Source of the DNA: a virus
DNA: 64,000 nucleotides
Virus record (IMG/VR): IMGVR_UViG_3300044451_000175
Coordinates: 124,001-188,000 of that record
Strand: one strand, 5' to 3'
How positions within the stretch are numbered: position 1 is the stretch's first letter; every line of letters starts with the position of its first letter. Below the pieces are notes generated by a model. That model searched no databases and was not told where the DNA came from. It saw only the letters and a program-made list of their open reading frames with translations. Position numbers and translations under genes: made by a program. Positions 15,041 to 21,713 of the stretch are shown piece by piece.

Positions 15041-15766
15041 ATGAACTTTAGAGTATGGCTTGAGTCGCAATTGCCGTCGCCTTTGGACTCCTTCAGGAGC
15101 AAGGACGAGTTTATTGCGTTTTTGAAGAAGTCTTCGGCGGCGGATCGTCAGGGCATTCTGGATTGGGCCGAGAAGATCAATGCCGCCAACTACGCGAAGA
15201 AGGTGGGGACCAACAATCCCGCAGTCCTCTACCACGGCTCGCCTCAAGATAAGATCGCCAAAGACGGGTTCCAGATCACGATGGGCCAAAGAAGTTCCGG
15301 GTTCATGGGCGCGACGTACTCGGTCCAGAACCAGGGCATCTTCATGACGGACTCGAAGGAGATGGCGAACTACTTCGGGAGCAATCGGAGCGACGGCGGC
15401 AGGAACTTCCGCGTCTACACGGCCTATGCCAACCTAGATCACCTGTTTGATGTGACGCTCGGCATGCCGCTTCAGTACCGCAAACTCGGCCTCAAGCTCA
15501 TCAACGACTACTACGGCAAGAAGAAGACGAAGTTGGCCGAGTCGGACATCTGGTGGTTATTGGACCGGCCGGATTTTGTGAACCTGATCAAGCAGGGCGG
15601 TTACAACGCCGTCAAGTTCAAAGAAGACTACTCGATCAGGAAACAGAGCAGCAAGGCGGCGTTCAGCTATCTTGTTTTCGACACAGCACATCTGGTGGTC
15701 AAGAGTCCCCAAAACGATTTGCTCAACAGCGTGGACTCCATTTGGGAGTACATCTCCGGTCATTAG
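15041..15766 (+). CDS. ADP-ribosyltransferase-like protein, possible injected effector
   Basis: 241 residues. LYHGSPQDKIAKDGF, GIFMTDSKEMANYFG and VYTAYANLDHLFDV follow the strand order of small ADP-ribosyltransferase folds that use NAD+, with the His of YHGS as a probable NAD-binding residue. The N-terminus MNFRVWLESQL resembles the capsid-targeting sequence of T4 internal proteins such as Alt, an ADP-ribosyltransferase packaged and injected to modify host RNA polymerase. A promoter-like TATATA lies just before the ATG. The exact ART subfamily is not settled. Confidence 0.7.
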   Translation: MNFRVWLESQLPSPLDSFRSKDEFIAFLKKSSAADRQGILDWAEKINAANYAKKVGTNNPAVLYHGSPQDKIAKDGFQITMGQRSSGFMGATYSVQNQGIFMTDSKEMANYFGSNRSDGGRNFRVYTAYANLDHLFDVTLGMPLQYRKLGLKLINDYYGKKKTKLAESDIWWLLDRPDFVNLIKQGGYNAVKFKEDYSIRKQSSKAAFSYLVFDTAHLVVKSPQNDLLNSVDSIWEYISGH

Positions 15767-16218
15767 TTGGGGATCTTGCTCGCGCAAACCGACTTCTCAG
15801 TAGCCTTCCCTGCGAGGTGAGGGTCAACGGCTCTGGGCTTTTTGACCAGACAGTCTTTGGTCGGCTTGCCCGGAAGTGGTGAATCTTGTGGCTTCCGTAC
15901 ATCGCCCGGCGGCATCTTGTAGTGCGGCATTTTTGCCGGGCTTCCTTTTGCATGAGGCACGACCCATCCGGGCATGCCGTGTCCCTTCGGCTCTTGTACG
16001 TCACCGGACAGGTGATCGATGTTGAACGGCTTGCCTTCCCAGTACGCCGAGTATCTGTCGTCAATGCTGAGGTAGTACAAGGTGTCGGCCGCTGACGGCA
16101 TCAGGTAAGCGGGAGGGTAGTTGCCGATGCCGTCGTATCCGAGCGGGTACAGGCCGGTTTTGGTTCCCGCGCGGCTGTTCTCGTTAACCAAGTCCAGAAA
16201 TTGGTCAAAGTTCATCAT
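15763..16218 (-). CDS. hypothetical protein with capsid-targeting-like N-terminus
   Basis: 151 residues on the minus strand, convergent with the ART gene and overlapping its stop by 4 bases. It begins MMNFDQFLDLVNENS, similar to the N-termini at 15041 and 58624. The rest is Pro/Gly/Lys-rich and poorly ordered (GDVRKPQDSPLPGKPTKD). AAGAG precedes the ATG pair. It may be an internal virion protein; function unknown. Confidence 0.65.
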   Translation of the reverse strand: MMNFDQFLDLVNENSRAGTKTGLYPLGYDGIGNYPPAYLMPSAADTLYYLSIDDRYSAYWEGKPFNIDHLSGDVQEPKGHGMPGWVVPHAKGSPAKMPHYKMPPGDVRKPQDSPLPGKPTKDCLVKKPRAVDPHLAGKATEKSVCASKIPN

Positions 16219-16301
16219 CGCTCTTATTTAGCCAGTTGACTGCGAAGAAAACGTGGATCGAAACGGGACTTCATGTTACAATAAGTCTCAAGGAGGCACC
16301 G

Positions 16302-16793
16302 ATGAAATACTACACCCCCGAAATGGTCAACCGCTGGAACGGCGACAAGCTCGGTCTGAGACAGGCCGAGTTCGACGCCGAATGGGACAAGGCTCAGACC
16401 GAGTACGAGGAGCATTTCGCCAAGCTCAAGGATCTTCCGCTTTCCGTACAAAAACTGCACGACGGCGCGGTCCTTTATGGCGAGCGGCTGATCTCCCTTC
16501 CGAAGCCCGAAGGGTATCAACGCGGCGAAGACTTCGTGATCGTAACTGGCGACGAACGCGATGGTGTAAACCACATTTTGGTCTATACTGTCGAAAAGCC
16601 GCCGGTCGTGAGGGTTCACGAGGGGGTCGGGTTCGACCCCGCAACCACGCCCGGCGTCTGGCTTTACGACGAGTTCGGTGTCGATGCGGACGGTGCGTTC
16701 ACGCACAATACGATCTTCACCAACGGCATCGAAGTGGAAGTGACGTTCAAGTCGATGCACTGGATCGAGGCGGTCACACAGGAATCCGGGTGA
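16302..16793 (+). CDS. hypothetical protein
   Basis: 163 residues. The start is set by a perfect AAGGAGG five bases before ATG 16302, although the frame opens further upstream. A charged N-terminal helix is followed by beta-rich sequence (GEDFVIVTGDERDGVNHILV, GVWLYDEFGVDADGAFTHNT). A TATA-box-like TCTATACTGTC occurs inside it at 16583 and could start transcription of the next gene. Unrecognised. Confidence 0.7.
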   Translation: MKYYTPEMVNRWNGDKLGLRQAEFDAEWDKAQTEYEEHFAKLKDLPLSVQKLHDGAVLYGERLISLPKPEGYQRGEDFVIVTGDERDGVNHILVYTVEKPPVVRVHEGVGFDPATTPGVWLYDEFGVDADGAFTHNTIFTNGIEVEVTFKSMHWIEAVTQESG

Positions 16794-17158
16794 TGGAAAC
16801 GAAACAGGTAATTCTGATTCGCCGCGACCTGAAAATGCGTCGGGGCAAAGAAATCGCGCAGGGGGGCCACGCTGCGTCGTCCTTCCTCGCCGAGATCGTC
16901 AGAACGGGCCGAGAGGTCACGCTCGCGGAACGGGCGTGGCTCGACGGGCTTTACAAGAAAGTCTGCTTGGTGGTCGAATCCGAAGCGGAACTCCGCGAAC
17001 TACATGAGAAGGCACAGGCGGCGGGCCTGACCTCCCACATGATTTTGGATTCGGGTCTGACGGAGTTCGGCGGCGTGCCTACACCGACATCGTGCGCCAT
17101 CGGGCCAGCCGAGGAAAGTGCGGTGAACGCGATCACCGGCCACCTGAAGCTTTACTGA
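16793..17158 (+). CDS. peptidyl-tRNA hydrolase, Pth2 family
   Basis: 121 residues, the typical Pth2 length. KMRRGKEIAQGGHAA matches the conserved RKG(K)xxAQxxHA helix, and GLTEFGGVPTPTSCAIGP matches the Pth2 C-terminal motif ending in (A)IGP. Pth2 releases peptides from peptidyl-tRNA that dropped off the ribosome. It overlaps the preceding gene by one base. A phage copy fits the translation-linked cargo here (tRNAs, release factor). Confidence 0.9.
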   Translation: METKQVILIRRDLKMRRGKEIAQGGHAASSFLAEIVRTGREVTLAERAWLDGLYKKVCLVVESEAELRELHEKAQAAGLTSHMILDSGLTEFGGVPTPTSCAIGPAEESAVNAITGHLKLY

Positions 17159-17170
17159 CGTGGGGTGAAG

Positions 17171-17560
17171 ATGCGTTCAGACGTTTTGGCAAAAAGTTGG
17201 GCATTGACGGTGTCCAACTTGTCTGTGGCCGCAACGGTTTTGTTGAGCATGGTGTTGACGGCGTCTGCTTGGGGTCTGATCGGGTTGATCGTGATCCCCG
17301 TAAATCTGCTGGTTTGGCAGTACACGAGACGCGGCCTCATGCTCGTCGGGTGCGAGGACCACGAGATCGAAGTGTTGTTCCAAACCATAGGAGAGGAATC
17401 AGGTGGAGACGGCCTTGATTGTGGCGACCGTCGTTCTCGCCATAGGGCTTGTGGCGGCGTTCGCCCTCCAGAGACAACAAAACAAATCGCTGACCCTGAA
17501 GTTAGCGAAAATGCAAGCCGCATTGACGACCCAAGATACGCTAACTGCTTCAAAGCTTGA
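17171..17560 (+). CDS. small membrane protein
   Basis: 129 residues from ATG 17171 with GGGG upstream. Two membrane helices (VSNLSVAATVLLSMVLTA, GLIGLIVIPVNLLVWQYT) are followed by a short soluble part. The last 158 bases overlap the next gene in another frame, and that tail (DCGDRRSRHRACGG) does not look native. Function unknown. Confidence 0.6.
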   Translation: MRSDVLAKSWALTVSNLSVAATVLLSMVLTASAWGLIGLIVIPVNLLVWQYTRRGLMLVGCEDHEIEVLFQTIGEESGGDGLDCGDRRSRHRACGGVRPPETTKQIADPEVSENASRIDDPRYANCFKA

Positions 17561-18029
17561 CGCGATCACCGTGGAGGTCGAGGAACGGCTGATCGACCAC
17601 AAGAAATACTGTGCGGGCGTTGAAGAGGCGTTGAAGTCTCTGTTGACGCAAGAAGAATCGAAATGGCGCGAACTTATCGAGCGGCTGAAGGCTCAGTTCG
17701 GTACTGCCATCGAAGAAGCCCGAAAGGAAACGGGCGAGAAACAGGCCGAAATCATGGCCGACATCCAGAAGGAACTGACGAAGCAGGTGGATAACTTCCG
17801 CAGCCTGATGAATCAGGCGTATCTCGAACAGTACGAGAAGATGCGGCGTAATCCGCCGAGGCCGGTGAAACGGCCGCGAAGCAAAGTTGCCCCACCGGAG
17901 CGGTACAGAAGTCTTGACGACGACTTCAACTGCATGCCGACGCCCGAACCCGAACCCGAACCCGCTGCTACTGAAGAGGCTGCCGAGCCGGTGAAGAAGA
18001 AGCGGACGACGCGGAAGAGGGCCAGATGA
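17403..18029 (+). CDS. membrane-anchored coiled-coil protein with RSLDDDF motif
   Basis: 208 residues from GTG 17403 after GGAGAGGAA. One N-terminal membrane helix (ALIVATVVLAIGLVAAFAL) is followed by a long coiled coil to about residue 145, then RYRSLDDDFN, a PEPEPEP linker and a basic tail (KKKRTTRKRAR). The RSLDDDF segment resembles the C-terminal LDDDW tails of the small proteins at 6-11 kb but is internal here. It may tether something to the membrane. Confidence 0.7.
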   Translation: METALIVATVVLAIGLVAAFALQRQQNKSLTLKLAKMQAALTTQDTLTASKLDAITVEVEERLIDHKKYCAGVEEALKSLLTQEESKWRELIERLKAQFGTAIEEARKETGEKQAEIMADIQKELTKQVDNFRSLMNQAYLEQYEKMRRNPPRPVKRPRSKVAPPERYRSLDDDFNCMPTPEPEPEPAATEEAAEPVKKKRTTRKRAR

Positions 18030-18032
18030 GTG

Positions 18033-18066
18033 GGTTTCATGGTGTGGGGCCGTGAAACCTTTTTTG
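18033..18066 (+). terminator. Rho-independent terminator
   Basis: GGTTTCA and TGAAACC flank a 13-nt loop, followed by seven T. Confidence 0.75.
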
Positions 18067-18106
18067 TTGAGGGAAAGGGACCAGAGCTATGCTCTAGGGG
18101 GAAATT

Positions 18107-18802
18107 ATGGGTGCTTTAGCTCAGAAGAAGGTGTTGGTACTGAACAAGCACAGCGTTGCTGTCGGCGTGGTGTCGCTGCAACGCGCCATCATCATGTTGT
18201 TCTCATTCGACCCGAAAACCCTCAAGCCGAAGGCCGAGATCATTGACGAGGGGTGCCAGCCGTGGACCTGGGAGGAGTGGGCGTTGTTGCGCCCGGAGGA
18301 CAACGAGGACGCAATAAACTCCTGTCAGGGTCGGTTCAAGATTCCTGAGATCATCAAGCTGTCGAAGTACGACAAGATGCCACAGCATCAGATCCACTTC
18401 AGCCGCCGGATGATCCACAAGCGTGACGGTAGCCAGTGCATGTACTGTCGCGCCCGGCCGGGAACCGAGGAACTGACCATCGACCACATCATTCCACGCT
18501 CGAAGGGTGGCTTGACGACGTGGGAGAACTGTGTCCTCGCCTGCGTGCCGTGCAACAGCAACAAGGCCAACCGGATGCCCGACCGCACGACCGTCGTTGA
18601 CCACGTCAAGGACGATCACGGCAAGCTGAAGGAAGTACACGTTCCGGCCTTCACCGTGTACTTCAACGACAAGACCCGGAAGACCATCCGGCAGCCGAAG
18701 AAGCCCAACTTCGAGGTCTTCCGTGGGGAGATCCCATACAAGTCTTGGGCGCAGTGGCTCAACGTGGCCTACTGGAACGTCGAGCTAGAAAACGACAACT
18801 AA
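18107..18802 (+). CDS. HNH endonuclease
   Basis: 231 residues. The N-terminal domain (KKVLVLNKHSVAVGVVSLQRA) is typical of bacterial HNH proteins. The HNH core has zinc pairs CMYC and CVPC around the catalytic LTIDHIIPRSKGG and NSNKANR. GC-rich codon use matches the neighbours, unlike the three AT-rich HNH genes, so it may be a resident nuclease rather than a recent homing element. AGGGGG precedes the ATG, with a small hairpin (AGAGC/GCTCT) upstream. Confidence 0.88.
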   Translation: MGALAQKKVLVLNKHSVAVGVVSLQRAIIMLFSFDPKTLKPKAEIIDEGCQPWTWEEWALLRPEDNEDAINSCQGRFKIPEIIKLSKYDKMPQHQIHFSRRMIHKRDGSQCMYCRARPGTEELTIDHIIPRSKGGLTTWENCVLACVPCNSNKANRMPDRTTVVDHVKDDHGKLKEVHVPAFTVYFNDKTRKTIRQPKKPNFEVFRGEIPYKSWAQWLNVAYWNVELENDN

Positions 18803-18817
18803 GAACAAGGGGAGCAA

Positions 18818-19708
18818 TTAGTCGTGGTGCTTTTGATTGGCCGCACTCAGGTATCCGTCGTCTCTCTCGGCCCGGCTTCTGAAGCGGTGCTTGGTCAAGA
18901 ACTTGCCGAACTTGGCGAGCCGTCCACGCGGGTTCGGGACGTGAGCCTGTCCGAGACTCGGCAGTAGGTGTTCGAGTTCCTTGAAGTCGTGCCATTTTTT
19001 ACCGTCGAACCCGGCGATCCAAACGCTCGTGTCATCTCGAATGACGCCCTTCGCGGCGAGCTTGGCGAGATCCTCAAACTTCACGTCCACCTTACGCCCG
19101 AATGCGTTGATGTAAGCCGCGTTTTTGCCGGCGAATTCCTCGGCACCCAAAGTCGGTGTTGTAGCCGCGACGTACTGGTGCATGTCATCTTGCACGTCTT
19201 TGTGTTTGTACGGCAGCCAATCGTCGTATCCGTACCGCTTTACCATCGTGTCGGGTTTGATCCACCTTTTGGCGACCGCGTCAGCGAACTCTTTAGACCC
19301 GACGAATTTGTAGGCGTGTCCGTCGAGGTAGGCCCACCACACCGTCTTGTCGTTCGCCACGCCCTTGCTGACCCGGCTGAAAGGGAGGTACTTCTTGGCG
19401 TCTTTGATCTGGTTCCAGTTTTGCTCACCTTGTACCCAAATCATGTCTTCGGGATGAACTTGGTTGATCCGGTACAACTGAACGATTTTGATGCCGTCCA
19501 TTTGCACCGGGTTGACGCCGTCTTCTCGCGGCTTGTCGGGCCGGTACAACCAGAACATGCCGCGCTGGTCTTTTCGCTTGCCGCGTTCGCCGAGGCCACC
19601 CTTGATCGCGCCGTAAGCAGCACCGCCCAACGCGGCGGCGGCGAGTGCCGTACCGACGATTTCGTCCAGTTGCCGCTTCTCTTTCCCCCATTTCACGAAT
19701 GATTCCAT
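18818..19708 (-). CDS. GYF_2-like repeat protein
   Basis: 296 residues on the minus strand with AGAGG before the ATG. After a short Gly/Ala-rich helix (ALAAAALGGAAYGAIKGG) come about four repeats of the type x-W-x-Y...I-x-D-T-x-V...W (QVHPEDMIWVQGEQNWNQI, WIKPDTMVKRYGYDDWLPY, VIRDDTSVWIAGFDGKKW). These resemble GYF_2 peptide-binding domains common in bacterial membrane proteins. The N-terminus MESFVKWGKEKRQLDE has some likeness to capsid-targeting sequences. It is divergent from the release factor gene. Confidence 0.7.
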   Translation of the reverse strand: MESFVKWGKEKRQLDEIVGTALAAAALGGAAYGAIKGGLGERGKRKDQRGMFWLYRPDKPREDGVNPVQMDGIKIVQLYRINQVHPEDMIWVQGEQNWNQIKDAKKYLPFSRVSKGVANDKTVWWAYLDGHAYKFVGSKEFADAVAKRWIKPDTMVKRYGYDDWLPYKHKDVQDDMHQYVAATTPTLGAEEFAGKNAAYINAFGRKVDVKFEDLAKLAAKGVIRDDTSVWIAGFDGKKWHDFKELEHLLPSLGQAHVPNPRGRLAKFGKFLTKHRFRSRAERDDGYLSAANQKHHD

Positions 19709-19791
19709 TTTGCCTCTTTGCAGAACAACACAAGCTCGCTAGTATATAGTCCGAAGGGTCACATTCTGCCCTGTTTCAACCGGAGGCAATC

Positions 19792-20570
19792 ATGTCGAAG
19801 AAAAACCAATCAGCGAGGTGGCTTTGACCCTGTAAAGGGTCAGGAAACCCATTCCCAGGCTGCCTCCTGGCTTTGACCACGCCAACGAAATCATCCTCGA
19901 AGTCCTTTATGGCGAGGGTGGTACTGACTCGAAACTCTTCGTCACCGATCTCGGCGATCTCTACGTCAAATATGCCGCCCGCAAGGGTCTGGCGTGTGAG
20001 CTTTTGACCGAAGACGACGGACACGTCACCTTCAAGATCAAAGGCAAGAAAGCCGCGTGGCACTTCCGTCACGAGGCAGGCAAGCACTGCGTTCAGCGGG
20101 TTCCCCCGACCGAGCGTAACGGCCGGCGTCAAACGAGCTTCGTGAACGTCGCTATCCTGCCGATCCTTCCTGAGTACACGAAAGTGACACTCAGGGACAA
20201 CGACCTCGAAGAGAAGTTCCAGACTGGGCGTCAAAAGGCCGGGGGCCAAAACGCGAACAAAGTCGCTTCCGCCGTGCGACTGAAGCACAAGCCGACCGGC
20301 CTCTGCGTGTTCATCAACGGCCGCGATCAGGGGCAGAACCGCGAGGAAGCTCGCCGCATCCTGACGGCCAAAGTGAACCAGCAGAAGATCGAGAAGGAAC
20401 GCGCGGCCGAGGTCGGGATGAGGGAAGACTTCCTGAAGAATCGCGGACGCGGGGACAAGATCAGGACGTACAACTTCATCATCAACGAGGTGACGGACCA
20501 CCGACTGGATCGTTCTTCCAAGAACATCAAGGCGGTGATGAAGGGCGATCTGGACGAAGTCATCGGATAA
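19792..20570 (+). CDS. class I peptide chain release factor requiring translational recoding
   Basis: ATG 19792 has GGAGG five bases upstream. The reading frame changes twice, each time at CTTTGAC (TGA at 19825 and at 19874), before the main frame runs to 20570. The main frame has release-factor domains 2-4: EIILEVLYGEGGTDSKLFV, HRVQRVP-like CVQRVPPTE, the catalytic GGQ at 20241-20249 within KAGGQNANK, and KIRTYNFI...VTDHRLD. Domain 1 is missing. No suitable in-frame start lies between the second site and 20004. Bacterial prfB uses one CTTTGAC +1 shift for autoregulation; this gene has two, 49 nt apart, with hairpins between. Confidence 0.85.
19814..19878 (+). promoter_or_regulatory. recoding element: duplicated CTTTGAC site with hairpins
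   Basis: The direct repeat TGGCTTTGACC occurs at 19819-19829 and 19868-19878. GAGG stands three bases before the first CTT, as in prfB. A 7-bp hairpin starts at the first TGA (TGACCCT, loop GTAA, AGGGTCA), and a second (CCAGG, loop CTGCCT, CCTGG) ends just before the second CTT. A double +1 shift, or one 50-nt hop from CTT to TTT, restores the frame. Confidence 0.75.
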
Positions 20571-20587
20571 TCGAGCCGAACAAGACA

Positions 20588-20626
20588 GAAGGCACGAGTT
20601 ATAATGACTCGTGTCTTCTTTTTTTT
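20588..20626 (+). terminator. terminator with promoter -10 in its loop
   Basis: A 12-bp stem (one G-U) encloses TATAATG and is followed by eight T. The loop TATAAT and TGAC match the local promoter pattern, so it may both end the release factor mRNA and start the next. Confidence 0.75.
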
Positions 20627-20635
20627 GAGGTCGAT

Positions 20636-20980
20636 ATGACTACCGAAGAACTACTTGACCAGATTTCGGCGTACCTTCTGACGGAGAACGCCGAACTTCA
20701 CGAGGAGTGGTCGGAGATGAAGAACACGGGCGGGAACCCGTGCAAAGTTTGGAATCAAAAACTGGAAGCTATCGGGATCGTGGATCAGGCGTCTTACGAG
20801 TGGCACCACGGCGAGTTCGGATTGCCGGTGCTGCACGAGATGTTCCACCGCGTGATTAACGCGAACCACCCGCCCCTCGTGGTTGTCGATTTCGATGACG
20901 GGAGCAACATGACGCAGACCTACGTCTTCGACCGGAAGAAGGCCGAAACTACTTTACAAGGCAAGCGATTTTGCGTATAG
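20636..20980 (+). CDS. hypothetical protein
   Basis: 114 residues. An acidic helical N-terminus (EELLDQISAYLLTENAELHE) is followed by a strand-rich C-terminal part (PPLVVVDFDDGSNMTQTYVF). It is the only gene between the terminator-promoter at 20.6 kb and an HNH gene. Unrecognised. Confidence 0.65.
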   Translation: MTTEELLDQISAYLLTENAELHEEWSEMKNTGGNPCKVWNQKLEAIGIVDQASYEWHHGEFGLPVLHEMFHRVINANHPPLVVVDFDDGSNMTQTYVFDRKKAETTLQGKRFCV

Positions 20981-21002
20981 TGGCTAAATGGGAGATTGAG
21001 TG

Positions 21003-21713
21003 ATGCCTACCAAAACCGAATACCAGAAACGCAAACAAAACAATCTCTGTTTACGTTGTGGTAAAACGCCATTGGATTCCAAAAACGTTTGTCAAAAGTG
21101 CATAGACAAGGCGATGGCGAAGTATGCCGCAAAAAAACAAGCAAAAGTTTGTGTAAATTGTAGTCGGCCCGCTCCAAATGGAGCCAGATGTGTCGAGTGC
21201 GCAAAGGTCCACAAAAAAGTTGCAGATCGAAGACGGATTACAAAAAGAAAAACATCAATTTGTTTGATTTGCCCGACTCAAACAAATGGCTCTGCCTATT
21301 GTGATTCTTGTTTGGCGAAGAATAGGGCCAAGTGTCGCCGGAAGCGAGAATCGGGATTGTGTCGCAATTGTTCCAAAAAGGCTATTCCGGGGAAAGCAAG
21401 ATGTGAAGAATGCACGCAGACAAATCGCGAGAGCATTCTCAGACTCAGGGATAAAGTGTTCGCTGCGTATGGAGGGGCAAGATGTAATTGTTGTGGAGAA
21501 ACGACAGTAGAGTTTTTGGCATTAGATCACATAAACAACGATGGTGCCGAACACAGACGAAGTTTGCGTGAGAACAGCGTCTATCGTTGGGTTAGTAAAA
21601 ACGGGTTCCCTGCCGGTTTTCAGGTACTGTGCCACAATTGCAATTGGGGCAAACATATTTGTGGTGGAGTCTGCCCACATCAGAGGAAAATTCATGTCGA
21701 ACATCATCAATGA
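21003..21713 (+). CDS. HNH homing endonuclease with zinc-ribbon repeats
   Basis: 236 residues from ATG 21003 (a GTG stands one codon earlier). Five or more short CxxC modules (CLRCGK, CQKC, CVNC, CVEC, CRNC) lead into a C-terminal HNH core (CNCCGE, LALDHINNDGAEHRRS, CHNCNWGKH). AT-rich codon use contrasts with the flanks. It overlaps the start of the nucleotidyltransferase gene by 20 bases and its 3' end carries that gene's GAGGA site. Confidence 0.85.
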   Translation: MPTKTEYQKRKQNNLCLRCGKTPLDSKNVCQKCIDKAMAKYAAKKQAKVCVNCSRPAPNGARCVECAKVHKKVADRRRITKRKTSICLICPTQTNGSAYCDSCLAKNRAKCRRKRESGLCRNCSKKAIPGKARCEECTQTNRESILRLRDKVFAAYGGARCNCCGETTVEFLALDHINNDGAEHRRSLRENSVYRWVSKNGFPAGFQVLCHNCNWGKHICGGVCPHQRKIHVEHHQ

